A DNA stretch of 64,000 nucleotides from Candidatus Anammoxibacter sp. (GCA_021777105.1 JAIQZQ010000101.1:28184-92183); one strand, 5' to 3'; positions 45,001 to 53,826 are shown, counted from the first letter of the stretch. The notes: a model not told the origin generated them from the letters alone. Program-made: numbers and translations.

Positions 45001-45845
45001 ATCTCGTTAAACTCTGCTTTGCCGGCATTAACTTTTTTCCGTAATTCAATTTCAGGCTCCGCGGCATTTTCTCTCCATTTGCTTATCAATGATCTTAGAG
45101 AAATAATGTCGTTATTAACTTGGTTCTTGTTTAATGATTTATCCACTAAATTAGAAAAATCGGTTACATTTTGTCTGAGAGAGATTTCGCCGTTAATATA
45201 AGGCTCTAAAAAGTCCTCTCTGCCCGTTATTATAAAGCCACGCTGCCCTGTTTCCTGATCAACAATATCTTTAGATATTGCTAAAACCAGCAACATTGCC
45301 TCTGTGTGGTTCGACTTTTTAAATACTTTGTTTAGAGATCTAATTTCCTCCCTAATTTGGTCTAATATTGATTTTCCTTTTCCCTCGGCTAAAACATCCT
45401 GAATATATTCAAGATCGGTAGCCCCTTGCTCTATTTTTCTTCTAAGCGCAATCTCATTCTCCGCCACATCATTAATCCATTTTTTTGCGAAAAAACTGAT
45501 TTTACGCAAGGTATTAACTTGAGTTTGATTATCTTTTACAAGTTCCAGCGCGCTATCTAATTTGATAAAAAACCGTTCCCTGCTCATTTCAAATGGAAGC
45601 AGGTAATCCTCTCTTCCTGTTATTAAAAAACTCCTTTCTGCGTTCTCTATCTTTAGCAGTCCTTCCATTAGTTCATGTCCGGATGAGATTGCGTTATTGA
45701 TGTGTGTCACACTATCAAAAGCATCTTTCTGTCTTTGGTTGGCAAAGAAGATAGAGATAGTCAAACTAATGACTAAAAATATCGCCACACCGTTCCCTAA
45801 AAGAATTTTTGTAGACATTTTCCGGTTCTCAAACCATTTTTTCAT
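42081..45845 (-). CDS. Hybrid histidine kinase with three tandem CHASE3 sensors and HPt
   Basis: 1254 residues. After a first helix (about 12-34) come three CHASE3-like four-helix modules in a row (about 40-175, 180-310 and 315-445). Each carries the turn R-G/S-F-x-I-T-G-R/K-E-D/E-F/Y-L (ERSFLITGREDYLLPF, QRGFIITGREDFLEPY, QRGFLITGKEEFLEPY). Then a second helix, HAMP, a GAF domain (about 545-690), HisKA (SMSHEIRTPLNAIVGMGELL), HATPase_c, a receiver (LVLMDINMPVMDGLEAT) and a C-terminal HPt (AAHKLKGALAIFG). All phosphorelay residues are present. The stop overlaps the start of the response regulator gene. Confidence 0.92.
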   Translation of the reverse strand: MKKWFENRKMSTKILLGNGVAIFLVISLTISIFFANQRQKDAFDSVTHINNAISSGHELMEGLLKIENAERSFLITGREDYLLPFEMSRERFFIKLDSALELVKDNQTQVNTLRKISFFAKKWINDVAENEIALRRKIEQGATDLEYIQDVLAEGKGKSILDQIREEIRSLNKVFKKSNHTEAMLLVLAISKDIVDQETGQRGFIITGREDFLEPYINGEISLRQNVTDFSNLVDKSLNKNQVNNDIISLRSLISKWRENAAEPEIELRKKVNAGKAEFNEIQNVLSEKLGKNTLDRIRNVINEMINYFYFASNRNGAALLISIAKDIVDQETGQRGFLITGKEEFLEPYYKGKNNLDKHFKELEELGRSIYDVNIIKKQTERLVDLTNKWKIEAAEPEISLRRRVNKNDISLKDIYTAMEKESGRKLRDDIHVLINEFIEHENGLMKTGGEKLATSSISYLILVIAGSIISALIIVIMGFWIATTTRKPMLQLIEASESISKGNLSLKIDIYSKDEIGILAETFRNMANSLRLSKKAMEEQNWIKSHVNDIAGNARKAKNFADMTKTVINSLVPLIEGVCGYFYIINVDKDSKKLIVSNKYGGPASFENMQYQLGEGLVGQCAKEKKAIIVSSSARSSLPISAGGGKVDKYLIMLLPVTYDDKLFGVIEITLFREPKNVEKEMLDQLLPQIGIVMNSISFTATTEQLLEESNRYRVNLEEKALELEETSKYKSEFLASMSHEIRTPLNAIVGMGELLEETGLSKEQQGFVNIFQNAGSNLLNIINDILDISKIEAGQFELDDTIFSLRDLVEQTIDILNIQATKKGLLLMCNINPNTPEKIRADMSRLQQIIINIVSNAIKFTENGEIVVNVNQQTETRDTTTLLFEIKDTGIGIPKDKLGSIFDHFTQADRSTTRKYGGTGLGLAISKQIVEKMGGSISAQSAPNQGSVFSFTLVLKKAGANESLTTPVKQQEPRNAPAKNIRQNGPELYVDKESGKLNDIKIDAFETIAKQLNILVVDDNHSNQFLISKFMEKRGIKHKIIENGKDAVDCVNNDKYNLVLMDINMPVMDGLEATRQIRENEKLTGRHIPIVAMTAQAFKSDIDKCFEAGMDDYLAKPIKKDKLYMIIEKNAVCENGNETAFDFEEVIKQVGDEETFNKVARIFLQDLPEHMGNIKKAIDCKSSEDLWKAAHKLKGALAIFGNDGACKTALDLEKLGKAGDLQTASNTFIIFENEVERLKNALTCFAKETIV

Positions 45846-46095
45846 ATTAAATTTTCCTGTAAAAAATGAAGTTGTTTTTGAGCTCGCCCTTGGTATTTAA
45901 ATACTATACTATAGCGCAAATATATTTTAATTAAAATTTGTTAATAATTATAAATAAACTTAACTATAATAGATTTTATTGTTTTGCGCAATTTGATAAA
46001 ATATTGCGACATTCATGGTATGTCGGATCCGCTGGCGCGGCCGTCTTTAAGCGTTTAAATCTTAACGTTTTTGTCTATAACTTATACAATAAAAT

Positions 46096-47013
46096 ATGAA
46101 GATCATAAAAATAATAATAGTCTGTTTTGCTTTATCAATTGTAATTGTAAGTAACTCAAGGCCTATGTTAGGTGAATCACTCATTTCTCCTCATGATGTT
46201 TACAACCAGGTTATGCATATAAGAAAAGAGCTTGAAACAATACGTAGATTTATTGGCAAACCTAAAGACGCAAGGGGTGAAATTGATGTAAACAATGCGT
46301 CTCCGCGCGAAGTCTACTTTCAGGCGGTCACTTTATTAAACAAAGCAAACCGTTTGCATTATGATTTTTTAAGAACAATGAGTGAACCTGTTGTCGTAAA
46401 ATATGCCGATCTTTTTCCTGCTGATGTTTATGGCCTTGTTAGCTCCGCTCTTATTAAAATTCGTGAAATTAAGTTTAAATTAGACGTTGAGGAGGTTTAT
46501 ACCCTGCCTGAGCAGGGTGTAATAAAAGAGCCGACAGACGTCCTTCGCTCTATTGTTCAGGCAAATCGCCAATTAAATATTTTGCTTGATATCCCATATA
46601 CTCCGAACGACGTATTTCAAAAGGTTGTAGTCGCTATTAATAATGCAAGTCTGCTTACCGGCGCGGGCATTCCTGATCTTCCCGAATTTGAATGTTGTAA
46701 AAAGCCTAGAGATGTTCATCAACGTTTGTTTAAGTGTTTTAAAGTTATTGAGGATATATTCAGGATAAAAGGCTTAAAGATGCTTACACTTAGCATAAAT
46801 GAAGATGAGTTTATGAATACGGTTCCCGGCGATGTATATGACCTGGCAACTATGATAAACTCTGAATTAGCGGAATTAAATCATGTTTCAGGGAATAAGC
46901 TTGCGCATTTGGAACAATATGCCGGCAGGAAATTCCCATCTCATGTATATCAACAGGCCGGAATTCTTGAAACTTTGTTGCTTGACTTGCTAAAACAAAG
47001 CCAAATGAAATAA
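46096..47013 (+). CDS. Exported protein of eight P-x-D-V-Y helical repeats
   Basis: 305 residues with a signal peptide (MKIIKIIIVCFALSIVIVS), so periplasmic. The mature part is eight copies of a repeat of about 38 residues that starts Pro-x-Asp-Val-Tyr and continues as an amphipathic helix. D-V-Y or its variants fall at 34, 72 (EVY), 110, 148 (DVL), 172 (DVF), 206 (DVH), 246 and 283 (HVY). Spacings are 38, 38, 38, 24, 34, 40 and 37. I do not recognise this as TPR, Sel1, HEAT or any named repeat. It is divergent from the three-CHASE3 kinase and 205 bases upstream of a transmembrane PAS receptor, so a periplasmic partner for a sensor is possible. Confidence 0.7.
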   Translation: MKIIKIIIVCFALSIVIVSNSRPMLGESLISPHDVYNQVMHIRKELETIRRFIGKPKDARGEIDVNNASPREVYFQAVTLLNKANRLHYDFLRTMSEPVVVKYADLFPADVYGLVSSALIKIREIKFKLDVEEVYTLPEQGVIKEPTDVLRSIVQANRQLNILLDIPYTPNDVFQKVVVAINNASLLTGAGIPDLPEFECCKKPRDVHQRLFKCFKVIEDIFRIKGLKMLTLSINEDEFMNTVPGDVYDLATMINSELAELNHVSGNKLAHLEQYAGRKFPSHVYQQAGILETLLLDLLKQSQMK

Positions 47014-47061
47014 AGAGCTTTGCTTAAAGGGCGAAGTAATTGTATGTATTCAGCGTAAATT

Positions 47062-47121
47062 ACACACCCCGTCCGCCATTAGGTGGCCACCCCTCTTTTT
47101 AGAGGGGATTTAGGGGTGTGT
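47062..47121. repeat. Interspersed hairpin element, nested form
   Basis: An outer pair ACACACCCC (47062-47070) with GGGGTGTGT (47113-47121) encloses CCCCTC-TTTTTA-GAGGGG (47090-47107). It is the most complete copy of the element seen at 6349, 11279 and 11875. Confidence 0.65.
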
Positions 47122-47217
47122 ATAGTCATGCGGAATCACTCTGTATGGTTACAAGTAATTAAGACATTTTATATTTCCATAGTGTCTAAGCACTTTGATG
47201 TTGAAAGAGGATAAATC

Positions 47218-48780
47218 GTGTTTAAAAATATGAAAACCGCGTCAAAACTTATTTTAGGATTTGGCGTCATGATTATTATCATAGTGGCAATAGTGATGGT
47301 AAACTATTATAAGTTAAAACAAACTGAATTGTTTCATGATAGAATTGTAAGTTTGCGTGTTCCAACCGTCAATAACAGCTGGCTTTTGAGAAACGGAATC
47401 AATTCCGCTATGGCCTCATTACGCGGATGGGTACTTATGGGCAAAGAGGAGAGTAAAAAAGCAAGGTCTTTTGCATGGAGCCATGAAATTAATCCTGCTT
47501 TGGATAACTTGCGAAAACTTTCAGTTTATTGGACTAACCCGGAAAATGTTAAAAGATTTTTGAAAATAGAGGAGTTAATAATTGAATTTAGCGGATATCA
47601 GAACGAGATCGAAGAGATTACGCAAGCGCCTGAAAATGTGCCGGCCAACAAAATAATGGCGGATGAAGCTGGACCGGTTGCGTTGCGTATGACAAAAAGC
47701 ATAACGGAAATAATTGATCTAGAAAACTTAGAACCGGACATTGCCAATCGCAAGTTCCTACTTAGAATCATGGCGGATATAAGAGGTTCATTAGGTTTGG
47801 CGTTGTCAAATATTAAATCATATTTACTTGGCGGCAATTTGAAGTTCAAGAATAATTTTAATGACAAATGGAGGGAAAACGCTATTTATTCTGATGAGCT
47901 GCAAAAGTATAGAAATCTACTTACCGGTCGACAGGGTAATGCATTTGACGCTTTTCTTTCCGCCAGGCTTGAGTTTGTAGATATTATTAATAAAGTTGTA
48001 AAGTTAAGAATGCTGCCCGATTGGGACGCGTCAAACTATTTGCTAAGCGTTAAAGCCGCGCCCATAGCTGATAAAATTTTATACATTTTGAATGAAATGG
48101 TTGAGAACCAACAAAGTCTATTGGTAGATGATGAAAATAAAGTTACTTTTCTTATCCAGCGTTTAGTTTTTTTGCAGTGGATTCTTTTATTGGTTGGCAT
48201 AATTTTCGGAGCGCTTTTTTCATTTTTTATCACTCGCAGCATCTTAAAACCTATCAAAGAAATTACCCGTATAATAGAAAAGATCTCAGCCGCTAATTTT
48301 GAGGCTATCCCCGGGCTTACTACTACTGCCGAAACATCTCCTTTAGTAGATTCGATACGGAAAATAGGCGTAAAGTACTATGATGTATTTACCCAATTAA
48401 AGGAAAAGAATGCATTGATAACCTCAATATTTAGAAAAAGCAATGAAGGGATGATCACTGTTAATGAACAGGGCATTATAGAATCGTTCAACAAGGTTGC
48501 TGAACAAATTTTTGGTCACAATTCAGATGAAGTTAACGGCAAGAATTTAAATATACTGTTTCCGGAAAAGGATAAATGCAAACAGAACATCGCTATTGTG
48601 CGTTATCCGGATACTGGAGAAACAAAAGTAATCTGCGAAGGCGCAAAGCTTGTCGGTGTGCGTAAAAATGGCGAACAGTTTCCAATGAGTTTGGCATTTG
48701 AAAAGATTGATCTGACGGGAAAAATCATTTTTTTAGGTGTTTTTAGCGAGAAAACAGGCTCTCTTCTTCCCGAGGGTTAA
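47218..48780 (+). CDS. Transmembrane four-helix-bundle receptor ending in a PAS domain
   Basis: 520 residues from a GTG start (the next Met is at codon 4). A helix at about 13-33, a long periplasmic helical sensor (about 40-315), a second helix (LVFLQWILLLVGIIFGALFS), then a HAMP-like segment (SILKPIKEITRIIEKISAANF) and a PAS domain (about 405-515: IFRKSNEGMITVNEQGIIE, FNKVAEQIFG). It ends there: no kinase, cyclase, GGDEF or chemotaxis signalling domain follows, and the next 200 bases are not coding. It either acts through a separate kinase or has lost its output domain. Confidence 0.82.
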   Translation: MFKNMKTASKLILGFGVMIIIIVAIVMVNYYKLKQTELFHDRIVSLRVPTVNNSWLLRNGINSAMASLRGWVLMGKEESKKARSFAWSHEINPALDNLRKLSVYWTNPENVKRFLKIEELIIEFSGYQNEIEEITQAPENVPANKIMADEAGPVALRMTKSITEIIDLENLEPDIANRKFLLRIMADIRGSLGLALSNIKSYLLGGNLKFKNNFNDKWRENAIYSDELQKYRNLLTGRQGNAFDAFLSARLEFVDIINKVVKLRMLPDWDASNYLLSVKAAPIADKILYILNEMVENQQSLLVDDENKVTFLIQRLVFLQWILLLVGIIFGALFSFFITRSILKPIKEITRIIEKISAANFEAIPGLTTTAETSPLVDSIRKIGVKYYDVFTQLKEKNALITSIFRKSNEGMITVNEQGIIESFNKVAEQIFGHNSDEVNGKNLNILFPEKDKCKQNIAIVRYPDTGETKVICEGAKLVGVRKNGEQFPMSLAFEKIDLTGKIIFLGVFSEKTGSLLPEG

Positions 48781-48903
48781 TAGAACTTTTATTTCCCCCT
48801 GCACTGAAATCCCCTCAGATATGTTTAGAAACCACCTTGTGCAAACCTTCAACCTCTATTTTATAAAAAAATTTGCAATTAAGAACATATGCGTTATACT
48901 ATA

Positions 48904-48938
48904 TATAACGTTATAAAAACTATAACGTTATAGTTTTT
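48904..48938. promoter_or_regulatory. Twin TATAACGTTATA palindromes upstream of the ATPase pair
   Basis: Two identical 12-bp palindromes start at 48904 and 48921, 17 bases apart. The second extends to a perfect 24-bp palindrome (48915-48938) by flanking A5-C and G-T5. The pair lies 45-80 bases before the ATG at 48983. Two same-phase sites less than two helical turns apart fit an operator. The second could also fold as a weak terminator, but it points into the ATPase operon. Confidence 0.55.
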
Positions 48939-48982
48939 GTTTTGCGTTCTTTCTCTTCATCTTTTATTTTTGGGGTATAAAA

Positions 48983-50212
48983 ATGGAAAATATCACCGGA
49001 GCTTATGTTGTTGATAAAGATTTTCTAAAAACACGGCTTAAACACGTTGACAAATTAAGAGATTTGCTCAACAAGAACTCCGTCCTTATTGACGCCCCTA
49101 GACGGTTTGGCAAAACCAGCGTCATTAAAGAGTTTGAAAGGCAAAACAAAAACCTGAAATCATCAAAATCCAGGTTTAATACCATTTTCCTTGAGCTTGA
49201 AGGCGTGGAATCCATTAATCAATTTTGTCTTAAATTTTCCAGGGAATTGCTGGCTCTGTATAAATTTCGCAATAATCTGGACAAAATCGAAGGTTTTCTT
49301 ACAAAAGCCTGGAATGCAACCGCGTCAAGGCTAAAGAGTTTATCTATAAGCGAATTTATTACCCTTGAAATATCCGAATCGTTTAAAGACCTGGGTTTTG
49401 CGCAGTGGAGAGAAAAACTTGAGCCTCTTATACTCTCTTTGGATTCAATGGACAACAAAACCGTCATTATTATGGATGAATTTCCTGACATGCTTATAAA
49501 TTTTCAAAAATCATGCGCGGACCGGAACCAAATCGCAAATTTAATTGACTCGTTTACCGCATGGTTGCGGTCATTGCGGCAAACGCAATCCGCGGATTCA
49601 AAATTCCGCTTTGTTTTTTGCGGTTCCATAAATCTCAGAAAAACACTTGAAGATCTACATATAGGAAAACGAATCAATGATTTGGAAACATTGCGAATCC
49701 CTCCAATGGATGAGGAAGAGGCCGCATGTTTGATGCAATCCTTAAGCGGTAAATATGAAATAACCATTAATGATGACGCCATAAGCTTTATTATTTCAAA
49801 AATTATTGCCGGACCTCCATACTACGGCCAGATTCTTTTTAAGGCAATAAACGACGTAAACAAAAACAAGTTGACACTGAACGATATAAAATCAATCTAC
49901 AACGTTATGATTAAAAACGGCGACCACGACCTGGCGCATTTCCACTCAAGATTAAGTGATTATTTATCACCACAACAAAGAGAAGTCGCAAATGTCGTTT
50001 TAAAACACGTTGCCGCCGCCCAATGGGATGAAGATCAATTGTTTCAATCATTCATATCCGGCATACATAGCCGGGAAACATTTAATTCAGTATTAGACCG
50101 GCTTATATTCGAAGGATACATTGTTAGAGATGTGAACGCGGACTGTCAATTGAGATTCGTTTCCCGCATGCTGCAAGACTGGTGGATAAATAAAACAGGG
50201 GGCGAGATATGA
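48983..50212 (+). CDS. P-loop ATPase with C-terminal winged helix, first of a pair
   Basis: 409 residues of the archaeal-type/STAND-like ATPase group. Walker A is DAPRRFGKTSV (residues 37-47) and Walker B VIIMDEFPDM (162-171). An arginine-rich F-V-F-C-G-S-I-N sensor strand follows at about 210. The last 100 residues resemble a winged helix: QREVANVVLKHVAAAQWDED and FNSVLDRLIFEGYIVRD. Its last four bases overlap the start of the second ATPase (ATGA), so the two are made together. No known partner domain (TIR, nuclease) is fused. Function unknown; similar ATPases serve in regulation or phage defence. Confidence 0.78.
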   Translation: MENITGAYVVDKDFLKTRLKHVDKLRDLLNKNSVLIDAPRRFGKTSVIKEFERQNKNLKSSKSRFNTIFLELEGVESINQFCLKFSRELLALYKFRNNLDKIEGFLTKAWNATASRLKSLSISEFITLEISESFKDLGFAQWREKLEPLILSLDSMDNKTVIIMDEFPDMLINFQKSCADRNQIANLIDSFTAWLRSLRQTQSADSKFRFVFCGSINLRKTLEDLHIGKRINDLETLRIPPMDEEEAACLMQSLSGKYEITINDDAISFIISKIIAGPPYYGQILFKAINDVNKNKLTLNDIKSIYNVMIKNGDHDLAHFHSRLSDYLSPQQREVANVVLKHVAAAQWDEDQLFQSFISGIHSRETFNSVLDRLIFEGYIVRDVNADCQLRFVSRMLQDWWINKTGGEI

Positions 50213-52953
50213 AATACGCGTATAATCCCAAAAAGAAGAGTTTTGACCAGTTGCAAACATCCCTGGTAGGCTCTCACAGAATTGCCGCGATTGACAACTT
50301 AATGAGCGAGTTAACCCTAAAGCGGGGTCAATCGCCTAAACAGCACTGGATGTTTGTAGGCCCCAGGGGCATCGGCAAGTCTCACTTACTCACACTTCTC
50401 TATCACAAGGTAAAGTCTGACGCAAAGACATCCGCCATCTGGTTGCCTGTCTTATTTCCGGAGGAGTTGCGCATGGTCGGCAATCTCGCGGCTTTTATAG
50501 AACGAGCTCTGGACGAGATAATAAACGCGCTTGATATTGAAAAACATCCAGCATGCCCTGAACTTAAAGAAAAAAAGGCCAAAGCGCGTCAACTCGCCCC
50601 TGATAAACGTCTCGATTATCTATTTGACTTGCTTTCATGGACGCATGAAACCACGGGCAGGTTTTTGCTGTTTATAACTGAAAACCTGCAACAACTCCTT
50701 GGCAAAAAGATAAAAATAATAGAGCAGAAAAAGCTGCGCGCGTTTCTCCAATCAGACAACTCCGTTTTGTTCATCGGTTCCGCAACCACAATCTTCAATG
50801 CCCTGAGCGACCATAGCCACCCGTTTTACCACTTTTTTTATATAAAACGCCTTCAGGAAATTGGTTTTGAAGATATGGAAACAATGATAAACCGCATCCT
50901 CGCCAACGGCAACACTGAAAATAACAAAGGTACAATCAACGACAACAGGTCCAGGCTAAAGGCTCTCTACTCATTTACCGGCGGCAATCCCAGGATGGCC
51001 GTTTTTATAGCCGATATTTTGAAGGCCGGCGCGCCGGATGAGATGGTGACCTTTATGGACAACCTGATAGATGAGCTAAACCCATACTTTGAAAACATTT
51101 TTAATGACGTCCCCCAGTGCAACGAAGAGATATTAAACGCCCTTGCGGCGTTTGAGCCTGCCCAAAGCCCAAAAGAGATTGCCGAACATCTCGAATTGCC
51201 GCAAAACAGCGTGAGAAACTATCTTAAAAATTTGAAAGAGAATGGATACATCCGTATCGCCTTTTCAAAAGGCAAGTCTAACTATTACTGCCTCAACGAA
51301 TACCTCTACCGCATATGGTTTCAAATGCGCGACTCAGTCATAACCGACCAGGCATCATGGCTTGTTGAACTGCTAGTGGTGCTCTATTCACGAAATAAAA
51401 TAATAGAGGAAAAAGGGAAATTTGAAGTAAACCGTTTTGATAATAATCTCATCTTATATAAAAGGTTATTTGCGCAATCTTTAAAATTTATGGATAGCAA
51501 ACCTGATCACTGCCGGATTCTTAACTGGTGTGTAGAGTCTCAATTACGGGAGACCGAAGCCGAATATATATATAAAGATCCCGGAGGTTGCTTCATCGGT
51601 AAATTTATCGGCGCATTGAACGAGAATAAGCCCGACAAGGCTGTAAATGCTTTTATACAAATGGTAGCAACTTCGTCGATAGACGTAGATTTTTTAACAA
51701 ATATTACTGTTGCCATATTTATGCTCTTAGATAGTTATGAGAAGATTTCGAAGAAATTAGAAAAGAAATTAGCATCCGGTCCAGGGGCCGAACAACCTCT
51801 TTTAACTCTTGGTTTAATGTTAATTGCCCAAAGCCGTTACGATGAAGCTATTGAAATAATAGAGAAAACAATTGGTGTCAATCCAGATTCATGTATTGCT
51901 TATGCAGAATGGGGACACTGTTTGGCTCGCAAAGGAGAAAACAAAGGCGCAATTGAAAAGTTTTGCAAGTCTATAAAAATCAATGCTGAATTAGTATGGT
52001 GGTTTACTGTTTTTAATTCCAAATTTGTTAATTTTCAATCATTCACTATTAATGTTACAAGTGACAACAGAAAAGGGGTGTATAAAAGCATAACAAATTA
52101 TAATATTAACCCTAGAAGCGTAATATGTAACTTTACACAGAGCTTGTTGGAAGTAAAACATTATGAGCAAGCTATAGGGATAATGATTAGCTGCTCAGAT
52201 TCTGTCGTTCATCTTAAAAAGCTTTGCTGTCTTAACCTTGATATAATTGAAAAGATTAACGACAAAGAAAATGCAATAATTGGTTACATCAACGGCATGC
52301 GGTTAATTAAGCATATTTGGTTCATTGAGTATTTAAACGTTTATAATAATTTTGTTCAGCCCGTGGTGAAAACATTAAAATTTGATATATTAATTAAAGA
52401 CTTCTATAACACGGAACTAAACAAATCATCGGTTAGAATCAAATGCGGCACAATGTTTTTATTATTAAACAAATATGAGGTAGTGGGAGATCATCTTGCA
52501 GATATAATTAATAAATCCACCAAGGAAAAGAGTGGAAACAGGGCTCTGTTTGATATATTTGTGTTTACAATCAAACTAACCATGCTGCTAAAACTTGGGC
52601 AAGGCGCTGCTTTTGAAACCCTTAAACTTGCAGGTTTCTATACTGAGTATATAAAAAGCATGGAAACTGTTCATGAAAAAGAGAAAACAGTCTCAGAGTT
52701 TGTTATCGATATTTTTAGACTCTATAGTTCCGGCAAGGCAAATCCGGAAACTATTCAAAACATTCTGGATATGCTTGAAGCTGAACAGGATGTGCCTTTT
52801 AACAATATTTTACGAAACATCTGGACATGCATAAGCGAACCCGACACGGTTGAAGCTCAACGCTACCTGAACGAAAAACCAATAGCAGCAATTGTCAACG
52901 AAATAAAAAAAGACGCACAGCCTGCAAACGAGCAAGATACTCTCGTTGCTTGA
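50209..52953 (+). CDS. P-loop ATPase with winged helix and TPR-like tail, second of the pair
   Basis: 914 residues. Walker A is FVGPRGIGKSHL (49-60). The Walker B strand is RFLLFITENLQQLL (151-164), in which Thr takes the place of the usual Asp before Glu, so hydrolysis may be altered. LFIGSATTIF is the sensor strand. A winged helix (about 325-365, SPKEIAEHLELPQNSVRNY) is followed by a long helical region with at least one clear TPR pair (about 530-600, LGLMLIAQSRYDEAIEII). Layout and size recall STAND regulators and MalT-like or conflict-system proteins. It is translationally coupled to the smaller ATPase upstream. Confidence 0.78.
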   Translation: MKYAYNPKKKSFDQLQTSLVGSHRIAAIDNLMSELTLKRGQSPKQHWMFVGPRGIGKSHLLTLLYHKVKSDAKTSAIWLPVLFPEELRMVGNLAAFIERALDEIINALDIEKHPACPELKEKKAKARQLAPDKRLDYLFDLLSWTHETTGRFLLFITENLQQLLGKKIKIIEQKKLRAFLQSDNSVLFIGSATTIFNALSDHSHPFYHFFYIKRLQEIGFEDMETMINRILANGNTENNKGTINDNRSRLKALYSFTGGNPRMAVFIADILKAGAPDEMVTFMDNLIDELNPYFENIFNDVPQCNEEILNALAAFEPAQSPKEIAEHLELPQNSVRNYLKNLKENGYIRIAFSKGKSNYYCLNEYLYRIWFQMRDSVITDQASWLVELLVVLYSRNKIIEEKGKFEVNRFDNNLILYKRLFAQSLKFMDSKPDHCRILNWCVESQLRETEAEYIYKDPGGCFIGKFIGALNENKPDKAVNAFIQMVATSSIDVDFLTNITVAIFMLLDSYEKISKKLEKKLASGPGAEQPLLTLGLMLIAQSRYDEAIEIIEKTIGVNPDSCIAYAEWGHCLARKGENKGAIEKFCKSIKINAELVWWFTVFNSKFVNFQSFTINVTSDNRKGVYKSITNYNINPRSVICNFTQSLLEVKHYEQAIGIMISCSDSVVHLKKLCCLNLDIIEKINDKENAIIGYINGMRLIKHIWFIEYLNVYNNFVQPVVKTLKFDILIKDFYNTELNKSSVRIKCGTMFLLLNKYEVVGDHLADIINKSTKEKSGNRALFDIFVFTIKLTMLLKLGQGAAFETLKLAGFYTEYIKSMETVHEKEKTVSEFVIDIFRLYSSGKANPETIQNILDMLEAEQDVPFNNILRNIWTCISEPDTVEAQRYLNEKPIAAIVNEIKKDAQPANEQDTLVA

Positions 52954-52962
52954 TCCATCAAA

Positions 52963-53439
52963 TTAACGTATGTGATAATTTAGGCTCGCTCTACTTGATT
53001 TTTCATTTTTCTTATTTACTGCCCACCATAGCAGTGTCATTAAGCACATCAATAAACACCAGGCTAAAAAACTGACTAGCCATGTTAAGGCTAACGATTC
53101 ATTAAATTTGGGCTCATAAATTGCATAAGCAAAAACGCCTGAGATTAAGAATGCGGATATCAAACATCCAAAAATATGATTTAAAAGACGCGGTTGGGCT
53201 AATTTATTAACTGATTTTATTTGCAGACTAAGAGCTCCAACCATGAACATATAAACTATAGGCGTCAGAAAAAGCCCTAAAATCGCCGCGCCTCTGGGCG
53301 CGTCGTCGGGTTGGCCATTGATAATCTTAATCGGCGATAACAATACCCACAAGCACACTATCACAAATATTACAACAACTGGAATAGGGCCTATTAAAAT
53401 GGAGGCAATAGAACCGCTTTTTTTTGATACTGTATTCAT
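52963..53439 (-). CDS. Four-helix membrane protein of unknown function
   Basis: 158 residues with four hydrophobic segments: SILIGPIPVVVIFVIVCLWVLL, AAILGLFLTPIVYMFMVGAL, HIFGCLISAFLISGVFAYAIY and LALTWLVSFLAWCLLMCLMTL. No family is recognised. The start overlaps the stop of a small acidic protein gene by four bases, so the two form a transcription unit. It converges with the ATPase pair. Confidence 0.6.
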   Translation of the reverse strand: MNTVSKKSGSIASILIGPIPVVVIFVIVCLWVLLSPIKIINGQPDDAPRGAAILGLFLTPIVYMFMVGALSLQIKSVNKLAQPRLLNHIFGCLISAFLISGVFAYAIYEPKFNESLALTWLVSFLAWCLLMCLMTLLWWAVNKKNEKSSRASLNYHIR

Positions 53440-53714
53440 TTATTCTTTAAAACCGCTTTAATCTTGTTAGCAGCGTCAAGGCAATCATCTGTTGAGAGTG
53501 AAAGATTAAACGACTGATTTAAGACTTCGCGAATTGATATTGCAATATTTGTTTTAAGGCCGGACATTGTCAAATCAAATGCAATATCCTCTGCTTCTAT
53601 ATCATAACCATTTAAATCTTTGATTTTATCAGCCATATCGCCTAAAGGGTTCCATGTTGATAAAATAGATGCTATCTGTTCAATTTGCGCATCTGTAATT
53701 GTCATATGTGCCAT
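53436..53714 (-). CDS. Small acidic protein, DUF1871-like
   Basis: 92 residues, the M-T-I-T-D start probably at the second Met. The pattern I-A-x-I-L-S-T-W-N-P-L-G-D-M followed by Y-D-I-E-A-E-D-I-A-F-D-L recalls DUF1871 and similar small proteins near immunity-type genes. That is a weak resemblance. It is coupled by ATGA overlap to the downstream membrane protein gene. Confidence 0.5.
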   Translation of the reverse strand: MAHMTITDAQIEQIASILSTWNPLGDMADKIKDLNGYDIEAEDIAFDLTMSGLKTNIAISIREVLNQSFNLSLSTDDCLDAANKIKAVLKNK

Positions 53715-53826
53715 CCTTTTATTTTTTGTAAACTTGAGTTAAGCAGAATGTTCAGGTTGCCGGTCCTGTTCATTCTGGTTATGCTTCAGGCAATTAATAT
53801 TTTAAATGTTCGCTGCCATCTAATCG

